This document shows, one piece after another, positions 8,825 to 19,052 of a DNA stretch of 64,000 nucleotides. The DNA comes from SAR324 cluster bacterium (GTDB lineage: Bacteria > SAR324 > XYD2-FULL-50-16), in contig JANQGX010000016.1 of NCBI GenBank assembly GCA_028282885.1, positions 1-64,000 of the forward strand. The letters are read 5' to 3'. The translations under genes and the position numbers were made by a program. Numbering within the stretch: the first letter of the stretch is position 1; each line of letters opens with the position of its first letter. The notes under the pieces are model-generated. The model was not told the DNA's origin. It did no database searches and saw only the letters and a program-made list of their open reading frames with translations.

Positions 8825-9961
8825 CTATTCGTCCCGTAAATCACGAAATCGGGCTAATATGCTTTCTACCGCGGTGGTTACGGGCATGTGACCGGAAAGT
8901 ACTGCATCCTTCAGCAGAGGCAACTGTTTGAGAACCATGGGATTTTGGAAAAAAGCGTTACTGATCTCTTCCTTAATCATATCAAGCATCCAGTTCAGGG
9001 TTTGCTCTTTTCTTTTCTCCGCAAAACTTCCCGATTTCCTGGCCTGTTGTGTAAAATCCATCGCCACCTGCCAGATCTCTTCAATACCATCGCCTGTCAT
9101 GGAAGAACAACAATAAGCCCTGGTTTGCCAGGACTCGGTGGGTTGGCTGATCAAATGGAGCGCCTGGTTTATTTCCTGTTGGGTGCGTTGCGCCGGAATC
9201 CTGTTGTTACCGTCCGCCTTGTTGATCAGAATGGCATCGGCCAATTCGATAACCCCTTTTTTTATACTCTGCAACTCGTCGCCAGCTCCTGTCAGGGTCA
9301 ACAACAGGAAGAAATCAACCATGGTGCTGACCAGCGCTTCGCTCTGTCCCACACCAACAGTTTCTACCAATATCGTATCGTATCCGGCAGCTTCGCAGAT
9401 GAGGATTGTCTCCCGGGTTTTCCGGCTGACGCCTCCCAACGTTCCGCCCGAGGGAGAGGGGCGAATAAAACAGTTCTCTTCCTGGCTGAGACGCTCCATG
9501 CGGGTTTTATCCCCCAGGATACTACCCTTGCTTAACGAACTGCTCGGATCAACAGCCAGTACGGCAACCCTGTGATCCTTGCGGCAAAGCCGCGATCCCA
9601 GGGTGTTGATAAAGGTGCTCTTGCCCGCTCCCGGAACTCCTGTAATACCGAGCCTGATGGCGTTCCCGGAATGGGGCAGCAGTTTTTTGAGCACCTGTTG
9701 TGCCATATCCTGGTGCCGCCTGGCATTACTTTCCACCAAGGTGATGGTTCGGGCAAGAATCATCCGGTCTCCGGCCAACACACCCTCGACATGATCATCG
9801 ATATCAAGTTTTTTCCTCCTGATATCAGATCCATTCGGAGCATTCTGGCGGGAAGGGTTCATCCCGTCGTGTGAGTCCGAAACGCCCTCAACGACGCTGG
9901 ATGCAAAGGCATCGGAATTCTGTTCCGGGCTCCAGGCCGGTTTCTGTTTTTTCTTGTCCAC
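8825..9961 (-). CDS. meaB: methylmalonyl-CoA mutase-associated GTPase MeaB (ArgK family)
   Basis: This is a 378-residue G3E-type GTPase that loads and protects the B12 cofactor of methylmalonyl-CoA mutase. The Walker A GVPGAGKST is at 108-116, the switch region DPSS near 138-141, ETVGVGQSE at 200-208 and the NKAD guanine-specificity motif at 247-250. The gene starts nine bases after mutB, in the same operon. The listed start is a GTG without a good ribosome binding site. It gives about 45 extra residues that are polar and low in complexity compared with typical family members. The ATG at 9862 (residue 34) is an alternative start giving about 345 residues. The function call does not depend on this choice. 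Confidence 0.92.
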   Translation of the reverse strand: MDKKKQKPAWSPEQNSDAFASSVVEGVSDSHDGMNPSRQNAPNGSDIRRKKLDIDDHVEGVLAGDRMILARTITLVESNARRHQDMAQQVLKKLLPHSGNAIRLGITGVPGAGKSTFINTLGSRLCRKDHRVAVLAVDPSSSLSKGSILGDKTRMERLSQEENCFIRPSPSGGTLGGVSRKTRETILICEAAGYDTILVETVGVGQSEALVSTMVDFFLLLTLTGAGDELQSIKKGVIELADAILINKADGNNRIPAQRTQQEINQALHLISQPTESWQTRAYCCSSMTGDGIEEIWQVAMDFTQQARKSGSFAEKRKEQTLNWMLDMIKEEISNAFFQNPMVLKQLPLLKDAVLSGHMPVTTAVESILARFRDLRDE

Positions 9962-9969
9962 GCGGCTTG

Positions 9970-12153
9970 TTACTCGACTTCAATACGTTTCAGAAGTTCA
10001 CTCAACAGCTTTTCAGCGGCAATCGGAATCACGGTTCCGGGACCGAAGATGGCAACCGCCCCGTTATCCCGGAGGTAATCATAATCCTGTGCGGGAATCA
10101 CGCCTCCTACCACAACAGCGATATCCTCCCGGTCCAGTTTTTTCAATTCGGCGACAAGTTGAGGCAGCAGGGTTTTATGTCCCCCGGCCAGGGAACTCAT
10201 GCCCACGACGTGTACATCATTTTCCACTGCCTGTCGGGCCACCTCCTCCGGTGTTTGAAACAGGGGACCGATGTCCACATCGAATCCGAGATCGGCAAAG
10301 GCTGTTGAAATAACTTTTGCTCCACGATCATGACCATCCTGACCAAGCTTTGCCACCATAATCCTGGGTCTTCTACCCTCTTTCTCGGCAAACTCGTCCG
10401 CCAATCTTCTCACCTCTTTCACGGCATCCTCTTCACCATAAGTGTTGCTGTAAACGCCTGATATGGACCTGATCACCGCTTTGTGCCTTCCAAATACCTT
10501 TTCCATGGCATACGAAATCTCACCAAGTGAAGCTCTGGCTCTTGCCGCCTCGATGGAGAGCGCCAACAGGTTTCCTTCATTCTTGTCGGCAGCTTCAGTA
10601 ATACGATCCAGAATGTTTTGCACTTCGTTGTTGTCCCTTTCCGACTTCAGCTTTTGCAATCGTTTCACCTGGGACTCCCGGACTGCGGTATTGTCTACCT
10701 CCAGAATCTCGATGGGGGCTTCCTTATCCAAACGGAATTTATTGACACCGACAATCGTTTCCTTCCCCGAATCGATCAATGCCTGACGACGAGCTGCCGC
10801 CTCTTCAATTCTCATTTTGGGCAGCCCGGTTTCGATAGCTTTTGCCATTCCGCCCAGGGACTCAACCTCCTGGATATGGTCCCAGGCCTTGTGCATCACC
10901 TGGTGCGTCAGGGATTCGAGATAGTAGGAACCTGCCCAGGGATCCACCACATCGCAAATGCCGGTTTCGTGTTGCAGGTAGAGTTGGGTATTTCTGGCTA
11001 TCCGCGCTGAAAAATCCGTCGGCAGGGCAATGGCTTCGTCCAGTGAATTGGTATGAAGCGATTGTGTATGTCCCAGGGCTGCTGCCATGGCCTCAATACA
11101 GGTTCTGGCAACATTATTGAAGGGATCCTGTTCGGTCAGGCTCCAGCCTGAAGTCTGGGTATGGGTTCGCAGAGCCATGGATTTGGGATTTTGCGGGTCG
11201 AATCCCTTGATGATTTTAGCCCACAGCAATCTGGCGGCACGCATTTTGGCAATTTCCATGAAGAAATTGGTGCCTGCGCCCCAGAAGAAGGAAAGTCTGG
11301 GGGCAAAATTATCGATTTTGATTCCGGCCTTGATTCCAGTTTTAACGTATTCCAGCCCATCAGCAAGGGTGTAACCCATTTCCAGGTCTGCCGAGGCTCC
11401 CGCTTCCAGCATGTGGTAGCCCGAAATACTGATATTATTGTACTTGGGCATGTACTGCGATGTGAACTCAAAGATATCCGCGATGATTCTCATGGAGGGT
11501 TCCGGCGGGTAGATATAGGTGTTCCGCACCATGTATTCCTTGAGAATATCGTTCTGGATGGTGCCGGTCAGTTCTTCATGTTTAACCCCCTGTTCCTCGG
11601 CAGCAACAATGTAAAAAGCCATCACCGGAAGGACTGCCCCGTTCATAGTCATGGACACAGACATCTTGTCCAGCGGGATCCCATCGAAGAGGATTTTCAT
11701 ATCCAGGATGGAATCGATGGCTACACCCGCCTTTCCGATATCGCCTACCACCCGTTCATGATCCGAATCATAGCCACGATGGGTTGCCAGGTCAAAAGCC
11801 ACCGAAAGTCCTCTCTGGCCTGCTTCCAGGTTCCTGCGGTAAAAGGCATTGCTCTCTTCCGCTGTGGAAAACCCGGCATATTGTCGCACGGTCCAGGGCC
11901 GGGTGACATACATCGTCGGGTAGGGTCCCCTCAGGTAGGGAGGTATCCCGGAGAGATAGCCGAGGTGTTCGCACGCTTCAAGATCCTTTTTGGTATAAAG
12001 CGGTTTGATGGGAATCTGCTCCAATGAGTCCCAACAGAGGGATTCCACGCCGGTTCCGCTCTCAGTGGTCATCTCCTGTTCCCAGGCAGCCAGGTTCTCA
12101 TCCACCGATTCTGATTGATAAGCAATGTTGGTAAAATCCGGAATTTTGTTCAT
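9970..12153 (-). CDS. mutB: methylmalonyl-CoA mutase, catalytic large subunit
   Basis: This 727-residue adenosylcobalamin-dependent mutase isomerises succinyl-CoA and (R)-methylmalonyl-CoA. The N-terminal TIM barrel has the substrate-binding segment [20 protein letters not shown] at about 96-115, with [21 protein letters not shown] after it. The C-terminal B12 domain has the DxHxxG motif DGHDRG at 606-611, with His608 as the lower cobalt ligand. GMSSLAGGH and VVVGGVIP follow as expected. The length matches the catalytic subunit. Its ATG overlaps the stop of mutA by four bases (ATGA), which indicates translational coupling of the two subunits. A GGGGG-type ribosome binding site lies inside mutA. 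Confidence 0.97.
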   Translation of the reverse strand: MNKIPDFTNIAYQSESVDENLAAWEQEMTTESGTGVESLCWDSLEQIPIKPLYTKKDLEACEHLGYLSGIPPYLRGPYPTMYVTRPWTVRQYAGFSTAEESNAFYRRNLEAGQRGLSVAFDLATHRGYDSDHERVVGDIGKAGVAIDSILDMKILFDGIPLDKMSVSMTMNGAVLPVMAFYIVAAEEQGVKHEELTGTIQNDILKEYMVRNTYIYPPEPSMRIIADIFEFTSQYMPKYNNISISGYHMLEAGASADLEMGYTLADGLEYVKTGIKAGIKIDNFAPRLSFFWGAGTNFFMEIAKMRAARLLWAKIIKGFDPQNPKSMALRTHTQTSGWSLTEQDPFNNVARTCIEAMAAALGHTQSLHTNSLDEAIALPTDFSARIARNTQLYLQHETGICDVVDPWAGSYYLESLTHQVMHKAWDHIQEVESLGGMAKAIETGLPKMRIEEAAARRQALIDSGKETIVGVNKFRLDKEAPIEILEVDNTAVRESQVKRLQKLKSERDNNEVQNILDRITEAADKNEGNLLALSIEAARARASLGEISYAMEKVFGRHKAVIRSISGVYSNTYGEEDAVKEVRRLADEFAEKEGRRPRIMVAKLGQDGHDRGAKVISTAFADLGFDVDIGPLFQTPEEVARQAVENDVHVVGMSSLAGGHKTLLPQLVAELKKLDREDIAVVVGGVIPAQDYDYLRDNGAVAIFGPGTVIPIAAEKLLSELLKRIEVE

Positions 12154-14258
12154 ATTGCTACCCCCGCTTTTTCTTGTAATCTGGTCAGTAGCTCAAGATT
12201 GTTTGCCTTGAGGTGAATAAACTCATCGACACCCGCTTTTTGGAATGCTTCCACATGATCCTTGGGATAACCGGCAACAATCACCACAATGCCGGTGTCC
12301 TGTTTCTTTATACCAGCGGCAATGACGGGCACCAGGTCAGGATAGGTATCATCCTTCGAGCAGATCACCATTATTCTTGCTTTGGATGCCAAACTGCCTT
12401 CGATTGCCTCCTCGGCCGTGTCATAACCTGCTCCCTGGATAACCTCAAAACCCCCGGGTTGCAGAAAACCGGTTGAATAGTCAGCCCTGGCCTTGTGTTG
12501 CCTCAGGGGACCCATATTGGCAAGAAAGACTTTAGGCCGTTCCCCCGTGGCATTACGATAGGCCTCCGCCTTCTGACGCAGTTTTTCATAAGGTTCCGCC
12601 TGGCGATGAATTGTCAGTGCCCGAACGTCTGTGCCCGCATTGACCGACCGTCCAAGACTGCCGGACAGACCTCCCAGGGTCGTCCCCTGGTCGGCCAGTT
12701 CCAATAATCGGTCAAACAGGGCATCCGGGGCTAATCCGGTTAAAGACTCCGAATCGCCTGATTGAGCATGGCTGTTCGCTTTTTCTATTCTCTTTTTGGC
12801 AAAGGCGATCTGGTCGAAAGAGACAGTTTCAGGGAGATGCTCTTCGAGGTTGGGATACATATTGGTTCCCACAATAACTTTTTTTCTGCGAGCCGACTCC
12901 AGGTGGTTGTGATCGACAACCTTGGCAATCTCCTGCTGAACATATCCATTTTCAAGAGCCACGGTGAGTCCACCAATTTCTTCTATTTTCTGAAATTCGT
13001 GCCAGCCCTGTTCGGCCAGCTTTTCCGTCAGGTTCTCCAAGTACCAGGATCCCCCGGCCGGATCAATCACCCTGTGACCATGACACTCTTCTTTGAGGAT
13101 AATCTGAATATTGCGGGAAACTCTCCTGGAAAACTCATCAGGCAGTCCCAAAACCTCATCAAAGGGAGCCACGGAAACCGAATCACTACCACCCAGGACT
13201 GCCGAGTAAGCTTCTGTCGTCACCCGCAATATGTTCACATGGGGATCATAGACAGTCTTATTGTGTTTCATTGTACCGGCGTGAATGACCATACGTTGGT
13301 TCTCTTTGGAACCGCCGCAGGCTTTGATCACCTTGGCCCATAAAATTCGCGCGGCCCTGAGTTTGGCAATACTCATGAAAAAATCGGATCCCACCGGAAT
13401 GAAAAACGCAGCATTACTCGCGATTTCGTCCACATCGATTTCATAGGTCTGCAACTTTCGAATGTACTCAACACCGGTCGCCATTGCCAGAGCCAGTTCC
13501 TGAGAGGCACTGGCACCTGCTTCACTATAGGGAAAGATGTCGATACCAAGGGTACGAAGATTCGGGGTGTGTTTTTCAGAAGCTTTAATACAGGCAGCCA
13601 TCTCCCTGAACTGGTTTTCCAAGGCAAACCCCGAGATCCCCTGCTCCGCAAGCAGGGAAAGAGGGTCGGCTGCCAGACAGCCGTTGAGCTTAACCGGATC
13701 GATATCAATCTTCTTCAGAGCGGACACCAGCAGAATCATCAACGGCAAATAGGACCTGCGGGGACGCACCAGGAGCGAAACTCGATCCAAATCGATTCCA
13801 TTCAGAACTGCCTGAATATCATCGCGGCAAAACAGGGAAACTCCCGTATCACCAATCTTATCCTGCGGACCCTGGTCAGGATTCATTCCATTTCCTGAAG
13901 GTTCATCCAGGTTGAACAAGAAGGAGGTAAGCCCTTTTTCGGCGTCAAAAGCCACCGCTTCACCCAGTTCTTCAGGATCCGCATAACGATAAGGGTGAGC
14001 AATATCCCATCCCCGTGTCAAATGCCCCGAAGCCTTTGCTCCCCTTGGGAAGGGGAACTCACCGGGCACGGATAGTGTAATCCCTTCTCCGTCTTCCTTG
14101 CGATAAATCGGTTGAATGGAAAATCCTTCCGTAGTCTGTTTTACCAGTTTCTTTTCGAAGGGAGCTCCTTTCAACTGCTTACTCACCAGCTCCAACCATT
14201 GTTCGTAACTGGGAAGTTCAAATTCTCCAAGGAGTTTCTGCTGATGGTTCTCTTTCAT
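12150..14258 (-). CDS. mutA: methylmalonyl-CoA mutase, non-catalytic small subunit
   Basis: This is a 702-residue MutA-type subunit that pairs with MutB. It keeps the barrel and a Rossmann-like C-terminal domain. In place of the cobalamin DxHxxG motif it has [12 protein letters not shown], as in the non-catalytic subunit of heterodimeric mutases. An ATG at 14258 is preferred to the TTG two codons upstream. The ribosome binding site is weak (GAGT). It is the first gene of the operon mutA-mutB-meaB-mce, and a promoter candidate sits about 80 bases upstream. Presence of a MutAB pair rather than a single-chain mutase resembles propionibacterial-type and other heterodimeric systems. Confidence 0.95.
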   Translation of the reverse strand: MKENHQQKLLGEFELPSYEQWLELVSKQLKGAPFEKKLVKQTTEGFSIQPIYRKEDGEGITLSVPGEFPFPRGAKASGHLTRGWDIAHPYRYADPEELGEAVAFDAEKGLTSFLFNLDEPSGNGMNPDQGPQDKIGDTGVSLFCRDDIQAVLNGIDLDRVSLLVRPRRSYLPLMILLVSALKKIDIDPVKLNGCLAADPLSLLAEQGISGFALENQFREMAACIKASEKHTPNLRTLGIDIFPYSEAGASASQELALAMATGVEYIRKLQTYEIDVDEIASNAAFFIPVGSDFFMSIAKLRAARILWAKVIKACGGSKENQRMVIHAGTMKHNKTVYDPHVNILRVTTEAYSAVLGGSDSVSVAPFDEVLGLPDEFSRRVSRNIQIILKEECHGHRVIDPAGGSWYLENLTEKLAEQGWHEFQKIEEIGGLTVALENGYVQQEIAKVVDHNHLESARRKKVIVGTNMYPNLEEHLPETVSFDQIAFAKKRIEKANSHAQSGDSESLTGLAPDALFDRLLELADQGTTLGGLSGSLGRSVNAGTDVRALTIHRQAEPYEKLRQKAEAYRNATGERPKVFLANMGPLRQHKARADYSTGFLQPGGFEVIQGAGYDTAEEAIEGSLASKARIMVICSKDDTYPDLVPVIAAGIKKQDTGIVVIVAGYPKDHVEAFQKAGVDEFIHLKANNLELLTRLQEKAGVAI

Positions 14259-14336
14259 ACTCAAGTCACTCTTATGGAATTGATCAGTTCGTCAAATATC
14301 TGTAAAAGATTGTAACACCCTTCGGGCTTTCACGGA

Positions 14337-14365
14337 TTTATAACAATATCAAAAGATAAGACCAA
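14337..14365 (-). promoter_or_regulatory. sigma70-type promoter candidate for the mutA operon
   Basis: On the minus strand TTGGTC (14360-14365) is 17 bases from TATAAA (14337-14342). Transcription would start near 14330, giving a leader of about 70 bases before mutA. The same TTGG-type -35 appears at the thrH and trpE promoter candidates in this window. Confidence 0.5.
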
Positions 14366-15160
14366 GCATTATTCCGATTTTTATTGACGTGATACGAGAG
14401 TTTGTCAAACTGTCCCTGCCGGATCCGAAGATCAACTTTATGTACCTCAATAGTATCTCTCACAACTTTGTAATTCAAGTTTTGTAAATAATATGAATCG
14501 CCGGTTCCTGTAAATACTTATAAAAAGCTGATTTTACTCCGCTTGGCCTTGTTGCCCGTTTACAATAATTCGGTTCTGCAAACCTATAACCCCCGTGCCG
14601 CACAGACCACTTCGTTTACATAGACAACCCGGAAGCACCGCTGGTCCTTACTTGTCCATCTTTGACGCCCGATTGATGTTCCAAAGCCGGACAATCCACT
14701 CTTCAGTAAAATCAATCGGAAGCGATAAATGATCGGGATTAAATCCATCAAACGATGGAACCTTTTGATGCATAAGAAATTATATTACTATAGATATTCC
14801 GCTGACAAGTCAATCTTTTTTATTCCTGTCATTTCAGCATTATACGTTGATAGGACGCACAGTGTCGGGAAGCTTTCAGGATGATCGGAGACTATTTTTT
14901 TGAATGGATATTCTTGATGAGGGCTCTGAGGAGAGACAGGGGGCCGCGAGTTACACTTCCTGTCTCTTTTAATCATGTCTTCAGTTCTTTACAAGGGGCG
15001 TCTTACCGGGGTGGCAACAATCCAAAAGAGAATTTTAAACATCGCACAAACCATTACAAATCAACACAATGCTATCTATCAGAGCTGATTACCCTTTTAC
15101 CAAAACCAAATGCTTATTCATAAGCCATCCCGAATTTCATTAATTGTAGAAGAGAGGGCT
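14366..15160. other. intergenic region between mutA promoter and the hydrolase gene
   Basis: About 800 bases with no gene longer than 80 codons on either strand that looks real. The one item worth recording is a 41-codon minus-strand ORF at 14648-14773, listed separately. I see no tRNA, terminator with T tract, or repeat longer than 10 bases. Confidence 0.55.
14648..14773 (-). CDS. possible small protein or gene remnant (41 aa)
   Basis: An ATG-to-TAA ORF of 41 codons runs on the minus strand. The composition looks protein-like: an aromatic start (VPSFDGFNPDHLSLPIDF), then an amphipathic EEWIVRLWNINR and a basic end. There is no ribosome binding site upstream of the ATG. It may be a small gene, or the decayed end of a larger one. 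I do not recognise the family. Confidence 0.2.
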   Translation of the reverse strand: MHQKVPSFDGFNPDHLSLPIDFTEEWIVRLWNINRASKMDK

Positions 15161-16990
15161 TCAACTCGGCGGTATAACAGGTAACAAAACATGCGAAGGC
15201 CTGTCGCGATCCATGAAGATGCGATTTTGAGCGGTTCGGTTGAGTGTTCCCTTGGCTGGGTCCTCACCTGTATTGGGATTGACGTCAAAATGGGGAAAAT
15301 TGCTGCTGGAGATATCCAGGCGAATACGGTGTCCTTTTTTGAACAGGTTGGCTGTGGGAAATGGCTCCACACTGATTTTGTAAATCTCTCCCGATTCCAT
15401 CCACTCTGCTTTATCCCATGCATTCCTGTACCGGACCCGCAGAATACCATCGGTAATATTCATGGCAAAGCCTTGCGGATAATCAACCGATGGCGGATAG
15501 CAATCGATCAGTTTTACGGTGATATCCGTATCGGGACAATCCGAAGCCAGCCAAAGATGCACAACGATGGGTCCGGTCACTTCCACATCGTTTTCCAGGG
15601 GATTCGTTTGAAAAACAAGAATATCCGGTCTGTTGGCGAGGGGCAAATAGGGTGGCTTGCATCCGAAAAACCGTTCGGATTCCACCTGATTATAGGCTCC
15701 GCCAACCATGACAGGCTCACCTGATGTTATCGTCCCGCCGATGGTGGGAACCGGGTTTTTTGGATCATATTGATAAGCCAGACTATCCTCTTCAGGTTCG
15801 GGTTTCGCCTGGTCCAGTCTTCCGTCAGAATGGATGTAAAAAGGTGTATAAACGGTTTGGGGAAGCGGCCAGTTTGATTCTTCCCGCCAGGTACCCCCAT
15901 GATCGAGAAAACCCTGCCCGGTGCGACATCCGCTTCCTCCTCCCATGATGAAAAGTTTTACCGGTTTTTCCCAAAACGTCTCCCGGGTTTCCTCTTTAAG
16001 CCATCGATCAAACCATCGCAGTCTGAATGCGACATGATCGGTTGCCAGGTTTCCGTCCAGGGTTGCCTCCGGTCCGAAATCCACCTCACCGTGACAGGGT
16101 ACAGAGCGATTGCCATGTGTCCACGGCCCCATCAACAGGTATGCCGGACCCTTTCCCACATCGTTGAGCCCCCTGAAATTGTCGGTTGCGGTCCTGGCAT
16201 ATGAATCATACCAGCTTGCCATATGCATCATGGGGACATTGGCGTAATCATTATAGTATCCTTCGGCATAAAGCCCGATCTGTTGCCAATAACCGTCAAA
16301 GCCTTCACGTTCCCATTGATCAAACACATACTCTTCATATTGCGGATGATACTTCAGGGGGGAATGCCCCTTTTTCCAGGGAAGCCTGGAAAACCAGTCG
16401 CTGATATTGATCTTCTCAAGTGCCGCTTTGCTGATCTCATCCGCTTGTTGTTCCAGATCGACCAGGGATTGATGATATGCCCAGGTCAGTTGTTTCAGTT
16501 CAAAGGCTCCCCCCTGGCGTATGCCTCCTTGAAATGCATTGGAGAATCCCCCGGAGTCGAGGAACATGCAGGCCAATCCCGGTGGGTTCAGACACGCCAG
16601 TGCACTTTGGGTATGCGCAGCATAGGAGAGACCCATGGTTCCGATCTTACCGTTGCACCAGCTCTGTTCGCAAAGCCATTTGAGGGTATCATACCCATCG
16701 GGTCCCTCGTTGATGTATTTGCTGAATTCTCCCTGGGAGTTGAATCGACCCCGGCAGTCCTGGTAAACAACCACATAACCTCGTTCTACAAAGGCGTTGG
16801 CAATTTCCCGGCGTGATTTCGGATTGTGCTGTGACACGGTTACTTCGGATCTACTGGGTTTGCTTTTGTCGTAGGGCGTTCGTTCAAGAATCACGGGTAA
16901 AGGGCTTTGCTGGTTTTGTGGACGATAAATATCAGTCGCCAGACAAATCCCGTCCCGCATGGGAACCATAATATCTTTTTCAATTTCCAT
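15161..16990 (-). CDS. CocE/NonD-family serine hydrolase (X-Pro dipeptidyl-peptidase S15 type)
   Basis: This is a 609-residue alpha/beta hydrolase of the S15/CocE group, which contains X-Pro dipeptidyl peptidases, cocaine esterase-like enzymes and beta-lactam acylases. The N-terminal MVPMRDGICLATDIYRP start, YQDCRGRFNSQGEF at 76-89 and the nucleophile motif GLSYAAH (Ser122) are all typical. GPWTHG near residue 287 carries the likely catalytic histidine. A jelly-roll C-terminal domain follows. There is no signal peptide, so it acts in the cytoplasm. It is the last gene of the ABC importer operon, 65 bases after the ATPase gene. It probably hydrolyses the imported amide or ester. Whether the substrate is a peptide cannot be told from the sequence. 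Confidence 0.85.
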   Translation of the reverse strand: MEIEKDIMVPMRDGICLATDIYRPQNQQSPLPVILERTPYDKSKPSRSEVTVSQHNPKSRREIANAFVERGYVVVYQDCRGRFNSQGEFSKYINEGPDGYDTLKWLCEQSWCNGKIGTMGLSYAAHTQSALACLNPPGLACMFLDSGGFSNAFQGGIRQGGAFELKQLTWAYHQSLVDLEQQADEISKAALEKINISDWFSRLPWKKGHSPLKYHPQYEEYVFDQWEREGFDGYWQQIGLYAEGYYNDYANVPMMHMASWYDSYARTATDNFRGLNDVGKGPAYLLMGPWTHGNRSVPCHGEVDFGPEATLDGNLATDHVAFRLRWFDRWLKEETRETFWEKPVKLFIMGGGSGCRTGQGFLDHGGTWREESNWPLPQTVYTPFYIHSDGRLDQAKPEPEEDSLAYQYDPKNPVPTIGGTITSGEPVMVGGAYNQVESERFFGCKPPYLPLANRPDILVFQTNPLENDVEVTGPIVVHLWLASDCPDTDITVKLIDCYPPSVDYPQGFAMNITDGILRVRYRNAWDKAEWMESGEIYKISVEPFPTANLFKKGHRIRLDISSSNFPHFDVNPNTGEDPAKGTLNRTAQNRIFMDRDRPSHVLLPVIPPS

Positions 16991-17055
16991 TATTTCTTCT
17001 GATTGTGATTAGTAACAAAGTTTGCCTGCAAGGGCCGGAATGTGATCAAACAACT

Positions 17056-18072
17056 TCATTCTCCATCGGGGAAGTCCAGGTGGCAGGCACTAAAATGCCC
17101 GGGGGATACTGATCTGAGCGGTGGCACTTGTTCACGGCATTTCTTTTCAGCAAAGGGACATCGGGGATGAAAATGACAACCCGGGGGCGGATCGAGCGGC
17201 GATGGAATTTCTCCTTCAACCGGATGAAAATCGATCTTCCTGTTTTCCAGACGGGGCACCTCCCTAAGCAAAACCTTGGTATAAGGATGATTGGGGTGGG
17301 CAAAAATCTCGTCCGTCAGTCCCGATTCGACAACTCTTCCCAGGTACATCACGAAAATACGATCGGAGATATGCTCGACAACTCCAATATCGTGACTGAT
17401 AAACAGGTAAGTCAGATGGAGTTCCTCTTTCAGTCGAATGAACAGATTCAAAATCTGGGCCTGAATAGAGACATCAAGTGCCGCTACTGCTTCATCGCAG
17501 ACGATAAACTCCGGATTAACCGCCAATGCCCTGGCAATAACAATTCTTTGTCGCTGTCCCCCGGAAAACTGGTGCGGATAGCGATTCCCAAACGAGGGAT
17601 CAAGACCGCATTTCTGAAGCGTTTTTTCCACATGGGAGTCCAATTCTGGCCTGCTGATCAGTTTATGGTGAAGGGGTGCCTCTCCTATACTGTCACGAAT
17701 CTGCATCCTTGGGTTTAACGAGGCAAAGGGATCTTGAAAAATCATCTGGATTTTAAGGAGGGATCTGACCCCGGATTTCTCTTTGAGCTCTTCCAAAGTT
17801 TGATCACGATATAGCACCCTACCGGCACTGGGATCAATCAATCCTGAGATGACGCGTCCGAGCGTCGATTTTCCGCATCCCGATTCTCCCACCAGGCCAA
17901 CCACTTCTCCGCTGTTAATCGAAAAGGACACCTTCTCAACGGCGCGAACTGTCTGCTCTGAAACTTCGACCCCTAATCTGCGGGCGATTTTGGCAGCCAG
18001 ATCCAGTTTTTTTGAAAACAGCTTACTGACGCCCTCAACACGGATTACAGGTTGTTGGGAATCATGGTTCAT
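17056..18072 (-). CDS. peptide-type ABC transporter ATP-binding protein (OppF/DppF-like)
   Basis: This is a 338-residue ATPase of the Opp/Dpp importer family. It has Walker A GESGCGKST at 62-70, the signature FSGGQRQRI, Walker B with FIVCDEAVAALD, and an Opp-specific C-terminal extension with a Cys-containing CHFHPRCPF motif. I choose the ATG at 18072. It overlaps the stop of the upstream ATPase by one base (TGATG) and has an AGGAGG ribosome binding site nine bases away. A longer reading would begin at a TTG at 18105, which lacks these signals. The Walker B region reads DEAVAALD where DEPTSALD is usual, a common variant in OppF-type partners. It works with the second ATPase on the two permeases upstream. 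Confidence 0.92.
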   Translation of the reverse strand: MNHDSQQPVIRVEGVSKLFSKKLDLAAKIARRLGVEVSEQTVRAVEKVSFSINSGEVVGLVGESGCGKSTLGRVISGLIDPSAGRVLYRDQTLEELKEKSGVRSLLKIQMIFQDPFASLNPRMQIRDSIGEAPLHHKLISRPELDSHVEKTLQKCGLDPSFGNRYPHQFSGGQRQRIVIARALAVNPEFIVCDEAVAALDVSIQAQILNLFIRLKEELHLTYLFISHDIGVVEHISDRIFVMYLGRVVESGLTDEIFAHPNHPYTKVLLREVPRLENRKIDFHPVEGEIPSPLDPPPGCHFHPRCPFAEKKCREQVPPLRSVSPGHFSACHLDFPDGE

Positions 18073-19052
18073 CAGAGAATGCCTCCTGAAAGGGGGTGAA
18101 AACAACGTACGAAACGACCCTTAATCGGTGAAGTCACTGTTGGCTCGACCAGACAGGCCTGGTCACTATGAGAGCACCGATCCCGAAAAGGGCAACCCGG
18201 TTTCAGATTAAGAAGTGAAGGAGTTGTTCCGGGGATTTGATTGAGATAAGTCCCCCGCCTGTTTCTGCTGGGAACAGAGTCGATCAATCCCTTGGTATAG
18301 GGATGAAGAGGGGAATCCAACACTTCGTTGATTGATCCCTGCTCGACGATTCGACCTGCGTACATGACACTTATTTTATCGGCCAGTCCCGCTACTACTG
18401 TCAGATCATGAGTTATCCAGATCAGTGACATCGATTTTTCACGCGTCAGTTTCTGAATCTCGTACAGGATTTGAGATTGAATGGTGACATCCAGGGCTGT
18501 TGTTGGCTCATCAGCAATAATCAGATCCGGACGGTTAGCCAAGGCTATGGCAATGGCAACCCTTTGCCGCATACCGCCTGAGAATTGATGGGGATAGGCA
18601 TTCAGCCGTTTCTCGGCTGCAGCAATTCCAACTTGTTTCAACGACTGCAATGCCTCGGTTCTGGCTTCCGACCGATTCACCTTTCTGTGTGCCCTGATCG
18701 CCTCAATCATTTGGGTATCAATCCGAAGCATCGGATTCAACGTTGTCAGGGGATCCTGGAAAATCATCGCCACTTTTGAGCCACGGAGCCGGCGAAACTT
18801 CTTATCCGTGTAGCGTGCTATATCCTTGCCCTGCAGCATGATACGACCGTCAACGATACGACCGGGAGGATCCACCAATCCCATTAGCGAGAATCCCGTC
18901 ACCGATTTACCCGATCCGGATTCTCCCACCAGCCCCATCACTTCACCCGGTGCAAGGCTAAAACTGACGCCGTCGACTGCTTTCGCCACTCCGACTTTTG
19001 TGAAAAAATGCGTCTTCAGGTTTTCAACTTCAAGCAGTGGGCCATTTTTCAT
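18072..19052 (-). CDS. peptide-type ABC transporter ATP-binding protein (OppD/DppD-like)
   Basis: This is a 326-residue ATPase, the first of the pair energising the importer. Walker A is GESGSGKSV near residues 39-47. The signature is [12 protein letters not shown], and Walker B/D-loop is [12 protein letters not shown]. The C-terminal Opp extension contains [10 protein letters not shown] with conserved cysteines. The ATG at 19052 overlaps the stop of the upstream permease by four bases (ATGA), and its own stop overlaps the next ATPase start. The four core transporter genes are therefore translationally coupled. Substrate specificity is set by the binding protein, not by this subunit. Confidence 0.93.
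   Translation of the reverse strand: MKNGPLLEVENLKTHFFTKVGVAKAVDGVSFSLAPGEVMGLVGESGSGKSVTGFSLMGLVDPPGRIVDGRIMLQGKDIARYTDKKFRRLRGSKVAMIFQDPLTTLNPMLRIDTQMIEAIRAHRKVNRSEARTEALQSLKQVGIAAAEKRLNAYPHQFSGGMRQRVAIAIALANRPDLIIADEPTTALDVTIQSQILYEIQKLTREKSMSLIWITHDLTVVAGLADKISVMYAGRIVEQGSINEVLDSPLHPYTKGLIDSVPSRNRRGTYLNQIPGTTPSLLNLKPGCPFRDRCSHSDQACLVEPTVTSPIKGRFVRCFHPLSGGIL

Noticed and set aside
14265..14360. Search for a cobalamin riboswitch upstream of mutA
   Set aside because: The leader is only about 70 bases from the predicted start, too short for the known class, and no B12 box was seen.
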